From: Rhizobium leguminosarum bv. trifolii WSM2297
Lineage (GTDB): Bacteria; Pseudomonadota; Alphaproteobacteria; Rhizobiales; Rhizobiaceae
Assembly (NCBI RefSeq): GCF_000271845.1
Contig: NZ_JH719395.1
Coordinates: 4,456,146-4,520,145 of the forward strand
Length of the DNA: 64,000 nucleotides
Reading direction: 5' to 3'
A program made the translations under genes and the position numbers. The stretch's first letter is position 1. The number at the start of each line of letters is the position of its first letter. The notes under the pieces were generated by a model. That model was not told the DNA's origin. It did not search any database and saw nothing but the letters and a program-made list of their open reading frames with translations. Shown in pieces: positions 55,379-64,000 of this stretch.

Positions 55379-55532
55379 CAGCCCCTCATCCGGCTGCCGC
55401 GACCTTCTCCCCGCCTGCGGGGCGAAGGGGAATAGCCGCGACCTCTCTGTCTCTCTCGCCAACTTCTCGTGTGGCACGTCCCCTCTCCCCGTCAAAACGG
55501 GGAGATGGTTAGGGTATGGTTAGGGTGAGGGG
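55379..55532. repeat. Dispersed RIME-like intergenic repeat
   Basis: AGCCCCTCATCCGGCTGCCG near the left and GGTTAGGGTGAGGGGCAGC on the right are inverted ends; inside are GCGACCTTCTCCCCGC and TCTCCCCGTCAAAACGGGGA stems. It is the CTTCTCCCC type of rhizobial intergenic repeat, related in style to 40831-41008. Confidence 0.7.
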
Positions 55533-55592
55533 CAGCTTTTTTGGGCCCGAATCCGTGAGCAATCTCAAACTGAAACTCCCCTTGGGAGCGGC

Positions 55593-56036
55593 CTATCGCC
55601 GGCTTGTGTGGCTTGCGCCTTCGAGCTTGAAGCGCGGAAAGATGAAGACGCCGGCCAGGCTGCCGCTGTATTTCTCTTCGAGCCCGCTCGACTCGCCCAT
55701 GCAGAAAAGCGGCTGGCGCAAGCGGTTCGGCATGATGATCGTCGTCGAAAAACAGAAGGAGGAGCAGAGTGTTGCCGCCTGCTCGAACAGCTCCAATATG
55801 TGGCCGCGGTCCTTGGCGTCGTAGCAGCGGATGAGGCTTAGGAGGCCGCATTCCTGTGCGGAGAGGCCGTGCAGCATGGCGCTCCATTCGCCGAGACGGA
55901 GCATGCCGCTCGACAGGTCTCCGGTCCAGGCTTCGGAAATGGAAAACTGCGCCACCATTTCGTCATTTTGATTCTGGTGGTCCAGCGAGCCTGATTTCAA
56001 AGGGACGGCTGCATTGGCTTTGGCGATCTTAAACAA
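55593..56036 (-). CDS. Protein of unknown function
   Basis: If started at TTG 56036 (behind GGGGGAAC) the protein has 147 residues; ATG 55958 is the shorter option. Middle part W-S-A-M-L-H-G-L-S-A-Q-E-C-G-L-L-S-L-I-R-C-Y-D-A-K-D-R-G-H-I-L-E-L is helical with several cysteines (C-S-S-F-C-F-S-T-T-I-I-M-P). Strand pattern in the C-half suggests a small mixed fold. No domain recognised; the open frame extends to 56102. Confidence 0.55.
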   Translation of the reverse strand: MFKIAKANAAVPLKSGSLDHQNQNDEMVAQFSISEAWTGDLSSGMLRLGEWSAMLHGLSAQECGLLSLIRCYDAKDRGHILELFEQAATLCSSFCFSTTIIMPNRLRQPLFCMGESSGLEEKYSGSLAGVFIFPRFKLEGASHTSRR

Positions 56037-56102
56037 GGCGTTCCCCCGTTCGGATGCAGCTCCTCCGCCGCACGCTCGACAAACACAAAGAAACAGAATC
56101 AC

Positions 56103-56578
56103 GCAGCAGCGGGCCTTATGCCCGTGCTTTTACCGGCGATCGTTGCCGCGGCCATCAGGCTTGCGAAACGTCACGAATCGTCTTTCCACGCCCGTCAGAT
56201 GGCGAGTTATCGCCGGGCGCGTCGATGGCAGCGCGGATTTATAGGAGCTTTTGGACAAACGGCAACGGCTTTTTAGGGCGTGTTCGGATCGGCATTTGTG
56301 CCCGGATGCCGGCCTCCTCATGGTATTTCCCGGGGAAGCAGCGCGGAAACACCAAATTTGCGGGCTTTGGAACGGTTCTGCCGCGGGTCGCGCCGCAAAT
56401 CGTGTCTTCACACGGCGATTTCTCGCATGTTTGTGCCGACGGAAAATACGCGACGACGCAAGCTTCGCGAAAGCTTCCGGCCGGGCGCCGGCAACGCCGT
56501 GCCGGTTAAACGGGTGCGCGGCATGAAATAGCGCGCAACGGATCGAATCGCTTGGGGCGAAAGGAGGGGCACAAACGA
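56103..56578. other. 476-bp noncoding region upstream of the groEL terminator
   Basis: No gene, tRNA or clear repeat is seen. Several short arginine- and glycine-rich frames are chance readings. It may hold the promoter of the unknown gene at 55593-56036. Confidence 0.4.
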
Positions 56579-56603
56579 AAAGGGCGACCCGAGGGCCGCC
56601 CTT
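56579..56603 (-). terminator. Rho-independent terminator of groES-groEL
   Basis: AAGGGCG…CC and GG…CGCCCTT form a stem around CGAG, followed on the minus strand by TTTTCG. Forty-five bases after the groEL stop. Confidence 0.85.
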
Positions 56604-56647
56604 CCTGTTCCGGATGCCGGAATGGTATCAGTGCAGGCTTTCGCCTA

Positions 56648-58303
<1,656 letters not shown>

Positions 58304-58361
58304 TCAATTCGAGTGTCCGGGTTCTGGACCCGTCGGCTACGTCGGAAAGGCCAGCGGCTGA

Positions 58362-58658
58362 TCAGCCGATGATGCCCATAATGTCGGCTTCCTTCATGAT
58401 CAGAAGGTCTTCGCCGTCGATCTTGACTTCGGTGCCGGACCACTTGCCGAACAGGATGCGGTCGCCAGCCTTGACGTCGAGTGCGACGACCTTGCCGGAC
58501 TCGTCACGAGCGCCGGAACCGACGGCGACGATTTCGCCTTCCTGCGGCTTTTCCTTGGCGGTATCGGGAATGATGATGCCACCCTTGGTCTTGGCTTCGG
58601 ACTCAACGCGGCGAACAACGACGCGGTCGTGAAGGGGGCGGAAGTTGGTGCTTGCCAT
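58362..58658 (-). CDS. groES: Co-chaperonin GroES
   Basis: A 98-residue 10-kDa lid protein: [28 protein letters not shown] (mobile loop) and [13 protein letters not shown]. First gene of the operon, behind a CIRCE element. Confidence 0.98.
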   Translation of the reverse strand: MASTNFRPLHDRVVVRRVESEAKTKGGIIIPDTAKEKPQEGEIVAVGSGARDESGKVVALDVKAGDRILFGKWSGTEVKIDGEDLLIMKEADIMGIIG

Positions 58659-58716
58659 TGTCTAATCCCTCGATCGAATGACATTCGCGGGCCGGAGCGG
58701 CCCACATGGATAGATG

Positions 58717-58743
58717 TTAGCACTCCCTTGCGGTGAGTGCTAG
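58717..58743 (-). promoter_or_regulatory. CIRCE element (HrcA operator) upstream of groES
   Basis: TTAGCACTC, nine bases, GAGTGCTAG: one base off the CIRCE consensus TTAGCACTC-N9-GAGTGCTAA. It lies 59 bp upstream of the groES ATG. HrcA binds it and represses until heat shock. Confidence 0.96.
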
Positions 58744-58943
58744 CGACGAGCATTTAGGGATGGCTCCGAGAGGAGTCAATGAGAGCAATCACGAATTTTT
58801 GCGCCGGAATTGTGAAGAGGCCGGAGAATTGCGGAGATTGCCGCCGAAACCCCGTGTGCTGGGCCGGCAGCAAAGAAAATGCCTTGCCATCGCCTTGCGC
58901 CTTTGCAATGTCACCGGGGACTGCAGCAAATCGGGAATTCGGA

Positions 58944-59792
58944 ATGGCCAAGCGGATAGAAAACTTCTCGGAGATAACAGGTCATTATGACGTGGTGCTC
59001 TGCGATGTCTGGGGCGTCGTTCACAACGGCGTCGATCCGTTTCCAAAGGCAGCCGCTGCGCTTGAAGCAGCACGCGCAAACGGCGTCGCCGTCGTCCTCA
59101 TCACCAATTCGCCGCGCCTTTCCTGGCAGGTGGTCGAGCAGCTGCGCCAGATCGGCGTACCCGACAGCGCCTATGACCGGATCGTCACCTCAGGCGACGT
59201 CACCCGCCGGCTGATCGCCGAAGGGCCGAAGACGGTCTTTCTGCTCGGCCCCGAGCGCGACAGCCCGCTGCTCGACGGCCTCGACATCGAGCGCCGGCCG
59301 GCCGGCGAAGCGCAATCGCTCGTCTGCACCGGCTTTTTCGACGACGAAACGCAGAAGCCGGAGGATTACACCGACATGCTGCTGGAGTTCAAAGCCCGCG
59401 AAGTGCCGATGATCTGCGCCAATCCCGACCTCGTCGTCGAGCGCGGCCATCGCATCATCCCCTGCGCCGGCGCCATGGCCGCCTATTACGAGCAACTTGG
59501 CGGCAGCACCCGCATCGCCGGAAAACCGCATCGGCCGATCTATGAGGCGACCCTGGCCGCTGCCCGCGAGCTTCGCGGCGATTTCCCCGTGGAGCGGGTG
59601 TTGGCGATCGGTGACGGCATGCCGACCGACGTGCGCGGCGCCTTGAATTACGGCCTCGACCTTCTCTACATCAGCGGCGGTATCCACGCCAAGGAATACA
59701 CCCTGAACGGCGAGACCGACGAGGCTATCCTCAACGCCTATCTCGATCGGGAAAAAGCCGCGCCGAAGTGGTGGATGCCACGCCTTGCATAA
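58944..59792 (+). CDS. HAD-IIA (NagD-like) hydrolase
   Basis: A 282-residue HAD protein: D-V-V-L-C-D-V-W-G-V-V-H-N-G motif I, V-L-I-T-N-S-P-R motif II, G-K-P-H-R-P-I-Y motif III and I-G-D-G-M-P-T-D motif IV. It matches the alphaproteobacterial group of HAD-IIA proteins usually just upstream of ribF. ATG 58944 follows GGGAATTCGGA. ribF follows after 14 bp; shared transcript likely. Confidence 0.9.
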   Translation: MAKRIENFSEITGHYDVVLCDVWGVVHNGVDPFPKAAAALEAARANGVAVVLITNSPRLSWQVVEQLRQIGVPDSAYDRIVTSGDVTRRLIAEGPKTVFLLGPERDSPLLDGLDIERRPAGEAQSLVCTGFFDDETQKPEDYTDMLLEFKAREVPMICANPDLVVERGHRIIPCAGAMAAYYEQLGGSTRIAGKPHRPIYEATLAAARELRGDFPVERVLAIGDGMPTDVRGALNYGLDLLYISGGIHAKEYTLNGETDEAILNAYLDREKAAPKWWMPRLA

Positions 59793-59806
59793 AGAGAAGC
59801 CAGCCG

Positions 59807-60790
59807 ATGACCGTCTTCCACCGCAATGAAACCCGGGAACCCTTGCCCGCCCATCTCAAGGGCGGCGTCATTGCCATCGGCAATTTCGACGGCGTGCACC
59901 GTGGCCACCAGTCGGTGCTCGACCGCGCGCTCGAAATCTCCAGGGCGCGCGGCATCCCAGCCTTGGTGCTGACCTTCGAGCCGCATCCGCGCACGGTCTT
60001 CCGGCCTGAGACGCCGGTCTTCCGCCTGACGCCCGCGCCGCTGAAAGCGCGCATCCTCGAGACGCTCGGCTTCAACGCCGTCATCGAATATCCCTTCGAC
60101 TACGAGTTCTCGCAGCGCTCGGCCGATGATTTCATCCATTCGATCCTCAAGGATTGGCTCGGCGCCTCCGAAGTCGTCACCGGCTTCGATTTCCATTTCG
60201 GCCGCGGCCGCGAGGGCGGTCCCGCCTTCCTGATGAATGCCGGCCAGACCTATGGCTTCGGCGTCACCCTGATCGACGCCTTCCGCGACGAAAATGCCGA
60301 TGTCGTCTCTTCGAGCCATATCCGCGCACTCCTGAAAGAGGGCAGTGTCAGCGAGGTCGCCGGCATGCTGGGCTACCGCTATACGGTTGAGGCCGAGGTG
60401 ATCGACGGCGAAAAACTCGGCCGGCAGCTTGGTTTTCCCACCGCCAACATGCGCCTGCCGCCGGAGGTCGAACTTGCCGCCGGCATCTACGCCGTCCGCT
60501 TCCGCCGCCAGGGCGGCACGCTCCACGATGCCGTCGCCAGCTACGGCCGCCGCCCGACGGTGACGGAAAACGGCGCACCGCTGCTCGAAACCTATCTTTT
60601 CGATTTCAGCGGCGATCTCTACGGAGAGCTCTGCTCCGTCTCCTTCTTCGGCTATCTCAGACCCGAGCTGAAATTCGACGGCCTCGATCCGCTGGTCGCG
60701 CAGATCAAGCGCGACGAGGAGGAGGCGAGGGCACTGCTGGCGGGGGTAAAGCCGCTCGGCGAGCTCGATCGCAAGCTTTGTTTTTCCTGA
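59807..60790 (+). CDS. ribF: Bifunctional riboflavin kinase / FAD synthetase
   Basis: A 327-residue enzyme: N-terminal adenylyltransferase with I-G-N-F-D-G-V-H-R-G-H and F-E-P-H-P-R, D-F-H-F-G, S-S-S-H-I-R, then the kinase domain G-R-Q-L-G-F-P-T-A-N-M and S-Y-G-R-R-P-T-V, E-T-Y-L-F-D-F-S-G-D-L-Y-G. Makes FMN and FAD from riboflavin. Located just upstream of ileS, the common alphaproteobacterial order. Confidence 0.96.
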   Translation: MTVFHRNETREPLPAHLKGGVIAIGNFDGVHRGHQSVLDRALEISRARGIPALVLTFEPHPRTVFRPETPVFRLTPAPLKARILETLGFNAVIEYPFDYEFSQRSADDFIHSILKDWLGASEVVTGFDFHFGRGREGGPAFLMNAGQTYGFGVTLIDAFRDENADVVSSSHIRALLKEGSVSEVAGMLGYRYTVEAEVIDGEKLGRQLGFPTANMRLPPEVELAAGIYAVRFRRQGGTLHDAVASYGRRPTVTENGAPLLETYLFDFSGDLYGELCSVSFFGYLRPELKFDGLDPLVAQIKRDEEEARALLAGVKPLGELDRKLCFS

Positions 60791-61077
60791 GGTCGCTCCG
60801 CACGGAATTTTTCGGACGCAATCGAAAAATTCGCTCGCGCCCAGGGATCGCTTGCGGCGAATTCTTCTCTTCCTTTTCCCGGCAAAAACGCCTATGAACC
60901 GGCGCTATGACGAAATTTCGGCTGGCGATCACGATGCGAATTATCGGCCCGGCCTTCCGCGCGCGCTAAGCGGCCGGGAGGTCCGGGTTTTTGGCGCTCT
61001 CACATGAGCGCTTCCGTCACCAGCTTTTTCATGCCCGTAGCGCCCCTTTCTGGGCCGCCAGAAACGATTGTCCCGAT
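60791..61077. other. 287-bp leader between ribF and ileS
   Basis: No gene recognised. GTCCGGGTTTTTGG near 60980 and short inverted segments could be a terminator or leader structure, but nothing definite such as a T-box is seen. Confidence 0.35.
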
Positions 61078-63984
61078 ATGACCGACACAGCCGAAAAGAT
61101 CGATTATTCGAAGACCCTCTATTTGCCCGAAACCGATTTCCCGATGCGCGCCGGCCTGCCGCAGAAGGAGCCGGAACTCGCCAAGCGCTGGCAGCAGATG
61201 GATCTCTACAAGAAACTGCGTGCCTCGGCCGCCGGCCGCGAGAAGTTCGTGCTTCACGACGGCCCGCCCTATGCCAATGGCAACATCCATATCGGCCACG
61301 CGCTGAACAAGATCCTCAAGGACGTCATCAACCGCTCGTTCCAGATGCGCGGCTACGACGCCAATTACGTGCCCGGCTGGGATTGCCACGGCCTGCCGAT
61401 CGAATGGAAGATCGAGGAAGAGAACTATCGCGCCAAGGGCAAGGCCAAGCCTGACTTGACCGAGCCGGCAGCGATGATCGAGTTCCGCCGCGAGTGCCGC
61501 GCCTATGCCGAAAAATGGATCAAGGTCCAGGGTGAGGAGTTCCAGCGCCTCGGCATCGTCGGCGACTTCGAAAACCCGTATCTGACGATGAACTTCCACG
61601 CAGAAAGCCGCATCGCCGGCGAATTGCTGAAGATCGCCCAGAGCGGCCAGCTCTACCGCGGCTCCAAGCCGATCATGTGGTCTGTCGTCGAGCGCACCGC
61701 GCTGGCGGAAGCCGAGGTCGAATACCACGATTATGAGAGCGACACGATCTGGGTGAAATTCCCCGTCGAAAAGGGCTCCGAAAGCGCTAGGGGTGCCTTC
61801 GTCGTCATCTGGACCACTACGCCCTGGACGATCCCCGGCAACCGGGCGATCGCCTATTCGTCGCGCGTTGCCTATGGCCTTTACGAAGTGATGGCTGCCG
61901 AGAACGATTTTGGCCCGCGCCCCGGCGAGAAGCTGATCTTCGCCGACAAGCTGGCTGAGGAATCTTTTGCCAAGGCGAAGCTGCAGTACAAGCGTCTCGC
62001 CGATGTCTCGGCTGGCGATCTCGCCGGCATCACCTGCGCCCATCCGCTGAAGGGCCTCGACGACGGCTATGAATTTGCCGTGCCGCTGCTCGAGGGCGAC
62101 CACGTCACTGACGATGCCGGTACGGGATTCGTTCACACGGCGCCGAGCCACGGCCGCGAAGACTTTGACGTCTGGATGGCGCATGCCCGCGAGATCGAAG
62201 CGCGCGGCATCGAAACCAAGATCCCGTTCCCGGTTGACGACGGCGGCTTCTACACAGCAGATGCCCCCGGCCTCGAAGGCGCGCGCGTCATCGATGACAA
62301 CGGCAAGAAGGGCGATGCCAACGACCGTGTCATCAAGGAGCTGATCGCCCGTGGCGCGCTCTTTGCCCGCGGCCGGCTGAAGCATCAGTATCCGCATTCC
62401 TGGCGCTCGAAGAAGCCGGTGATCTTCCGCAATACGCCGCAGTGGTTCGTCTATATGGACAAGACGCTGTCGGATGGAACGACGCTGCGCACCCGGGCGC
62501 TGAAAGGGATCGAAGACACCCGCTTCGTGCCCGCTGCCGGCCAGAACCGGCTGCGCGCCATGATCGAACAACGCCCGGACTGGGTGCTTTCTCGTCAGAG
62601 AGCATGGGGCGTGCCGATCTGCGTCTTCGTCAACGAGCAGGGCGAAGTGCTGCAGGATGATGCCGTCAACCGGCGCATCCTCGATGCCTTCGACGCCGAA
62701 GGCGCCGATGCCTGGTTTGCCGAAGGCGCCAAGGAACGGTTTCTCGGCAACGAGCATGACCCGGCCAAGTGGTCGCAGGTCATGGATATCCTCGACGTCT
62801 GGTTCGACTCGGGCTCGACGCACACCTTCACGCTCGAAGACCGCCCGGACCTGAAGTGGCCGGCCGACCTTTACCTCGAAGGTTCCGACCAGCATCGCGG
62901 CTGGTTTCATTCATCGCTGCTGGAATCGGCTGCCACCCGCGGCCGTGCGCCTTATAACGCCGTCCTCACCCATGGTTTCACCATGGACGAGAAGGGTGAG
63001 AAGATGTCGAAATCGAAAGGCAACGTCACAGCACCGCAGGAAGTGATGAAGGATGCCGGCGCCGATATCCTGCGCCTCTGGGTGATGACCTCGGATTATG
63101 CCGACGACCTGCGCGTCGGCAAGACGATCATCCAGACCAATGTCGACGCCTATCGCAAGCTGCGCAACACCATCCGCTGGATGCTCGGCACGCTCGCCCA
63201 CGACAAGGGCGAGGAGATCGCCTTTGCCGACCTGCCGGAGCTGGAGCAACTGATGCTGCACCGGCTGGCCGAGCTCGACGAGCTGGTGCGCGAGAACTAT
63301 GACAGCTTCGACTTCAAGAAGATCGCTCGCGCCCTGATCGACTTCGCCAATGTCGAGCTTTCGGCCTTCTATTTCGATATCCGCAAGGATGCGCTCTATT
63401 GCGACGCGCCGTCGAGCCTGCGCCGGCGCGCCAGCCTGCACGTCATCCGCCAGATCTTCGATTGCATGGTGACCTGGCTTGCTCCGATGCTGCCCTTCAC
63501 CACCGAGGAAGCCTGGCTGTCGCGCAACCCGTCCGCCGTTTCCGTGCATCTGGAGCAGTTTGCCCCGGTTGCCAAGGAATGGCGCAACGATGCCCTGGCC
63601 GAGAAGTGGAAGAAGATCCGCGCCGTCCGTTCGGTCGTGACCGGCGCTCTGGAAATCGAGCGCAGGGATAAGCGCATCGGCTCGTCGCTGGAGGCGGCTC
63701 CCGTCGTCCACATCGCCGATCCGGAACTCAGGAAGGCGCTGGAAGGTCAGGACTTCACCGAGGTCTGCATCACCTCTGGCATCACGATCGAGGCGAACTC
63801 CGGCCCGACTGACGCCTTCCGCTTGGCCGAAGTGGCTGATGTCGCCGTCGTTCCCAAGCTTGCCGAAGGCGTGAAATGCGCCCGATCCTGGCGCATCACC
63901 ACCGATGTCGGCTCCGATCCGGACTATCCCGATGTTTCCAAGCGTGATGCTGCCGCATTGCGTGAACTCGGTATCGGCGCCTGA
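61078..63984 (+). CDS. ileS: Isoleucyl-tRNA synthetase
   Basis: A 968-residue class I synthetase. Seen: [18 protein letters not shown] (HIGH), editing-domain [18 protein letters not shown] and [14 protein letters not shown] (KMSKS). The C-terminal zinc-finger of E. coli IleRS is degenerate: K-C-A-R-S-W replaces C-x-x-C-W and the second Cys pair is missing. Stop at 63982-63984 is near the window end. ATG 61078 gives the usual M-T-D-T start. Confidence 0.97.
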   Translation: MTDTAEKIDYSKTLYLPETDFPMRAGLPQKEPELAKRWQQMDLYKKLRASAAGREKFVLHDGPPYANGNIHIGHALNKILKDVINRSFQMRGYDANYVPGWDCHGLPIEWKIEEENYRAKGKAKPDLTEPAAMIEFRRECRAYAEKWIKVQGEEFQRLGIVGDFENPYLTMNFHAESRIAGELLKIAQSGQLYRGSKPIMWSVVERTALAEAEVEYHDYESDTIWVKFPVEKGSESARGAFVVIWTTTPWTIPGNRAIAYSSRVAYGLYEVMAAENDFGPRPGEKLIFADKLAEESFAKAKLQYKRLADVSAGDLAGITCAHPLKGLDDGYEFAVPLLEGDHVTDDAGTGFVHTAPSHGREDFDVWMAHAREIEARGIETKIPFPVDDGGFYTADAPGLEGARVIDDNGKKGDANDRVIKELIARGALFARGRLKHQYPHSWRSKKPVIFRNTPQWFVYMDKTLSDGTTLRTRALKGIEDTRFVPAAGQNRLRAMIEQRPDWVLSRQRAWGVPICVFVNEQGEVLQDDAVNRRILDAFDAEGADAWFAEGAKERFLGNEHDPAKWSQVMDILDVWFDSGSTHTFTLEDRPDLKWPADLYLEGSDQHRGWFHSSLLESAATRGRAPYNAVLTHGFTMDEKGEKMSKSKGNVTAPQEVMKDAGADILRLWVMTSDYADDLRVGKTIIQTNVDAYRKLRNTIRWMLGTLAHDKGEEIAFADLPELEQLMLHRLAELDELVRENYDSFDFKKIARALIDFANVELSAFYFDIRKDALYCDAPSSLRRRASLHVIRQIFDCMVTWLAPMLPFTTEEAWLSRNPSAVSVHLEQFAPVAKEWRNDALAEKWKKIRAVRSVVTGALEIERRDKRIGSSLEAAPVVHIADPELRKALEGQDFTEVCITSGITIEANSGPTDAFRLAEVADVAVVPKLAEGVKCARSWRITTDVGSDPDYPDVSKRDAAALRELGIGA

Positions 63985-64000
63985 AGATATTTGCCGGGTG

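Noticed and set aside
60791..61077. T-box riboswitch in front of ileS
   Set aside because: T-boxes are typical of Gram-positive bacteria, and I see no T-box core sequence or specifier stem in this leader.
61000..62910. 636-codon minus-strand open frame opposite ileS
   Set aside because: Antisense shadow of ileS; no domain, no promoter or start context.

Overview
The window reads as chromosome of a fast-growing rhizobium of the Rhizobium leguminosarum/etli type. This rests on high-GC alphaproteobacterial core genes (groES-groEL behind a CIRCE element, hisS-hisZ-hisG, glcDEF, a plant/alphaproteobacterial-type gshA, a zinc-finger-less ileS), on rhizobial-style palindromic intergenic repeats, and on a cluster of IS66-family insertion sequences. 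The species call is inference from gene content; no comparison could be run.

Region 1 (1-9132) is an accessory surface-polysaccharide locus, all on the plus strand and visibly less GC-rich than the rest. It starts with the tail of a class-III aminotransferase, then a PseG-GNAT fusion, a pseudaminic-acid-synthase homologue (PseI), a second GNAT acetyltransferase, a PFTS-motif polysaccharide protein, a KdsA homologue, a stand-alone CBS-pair protein, an acyltransferase-3 membrane protein and a polymerase/ligase-like membrane protein. The first seven are tightly packed or overlapping. Together they suggest a K-antigen-like polymer containing a pseudaminic-type nonulosonate and a Kdo-type sugar, as known for Sinorhizobium K antigens (rkp genes).

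Region 2 (9133-16283) is a mobile-element scrapyard: a decayed IS110-family transposase, then three IS66-family elements nested inside each other. Two of the insertions keep perfect 8-bp target duplications (GGAGGTTC and GATTCCAC), so the order of insertion can be read directly. The region ends at a tRNA-Gln(CUG) gene (16284-16357, minus) whose 3' end points into the accessory DNA, making this tRNA a likely island boundary.

Region 3 (16602-63984) is mostly core or house-keeping: ppx/gppA with an unusual basic N-terminal tail, rlmE, VOC protein, MFS pump, Tat-type metallo-hydrolase, guaB, LysR/SDR pair, MAPEG protein, TetR and LysR regulators, a DUF1127 protein, a DUF937 protein, gshA, rsmE, a PiT phosphate transporter, a NUDIX hydrolase, a GcvA-type regulator with an odd adenosylhomocysteinase-like enzyme, a LysR regulator divergent from glcDEF (glycolate oxidase), a beta-barrel outer-membrane protein resembling lipid A oxidase, two L,D-transpeptidases, tag, a HAD phosphatase, an aldo/keto reductase, a small secreted metal-type pair (DUF305 plus a Cys/Met/His-rich protein), hisS-hisZ-hisG, DoxX, GST, groEL-groES, a HAD-IIA protein, ribF and ileS. 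Dispersed palindromic repeats sit between several of these genes and one lies inside the glcDEF operon.

The most unusual material is the Pse/Kdo-type locus, with its fused PseG-GNAT, a KdsA whose usual KANRxS motif is altered, a CBS-only protein and the poorly characterised PFTS protein, together with the three-level IS66 nest next to the tRNA boundary.
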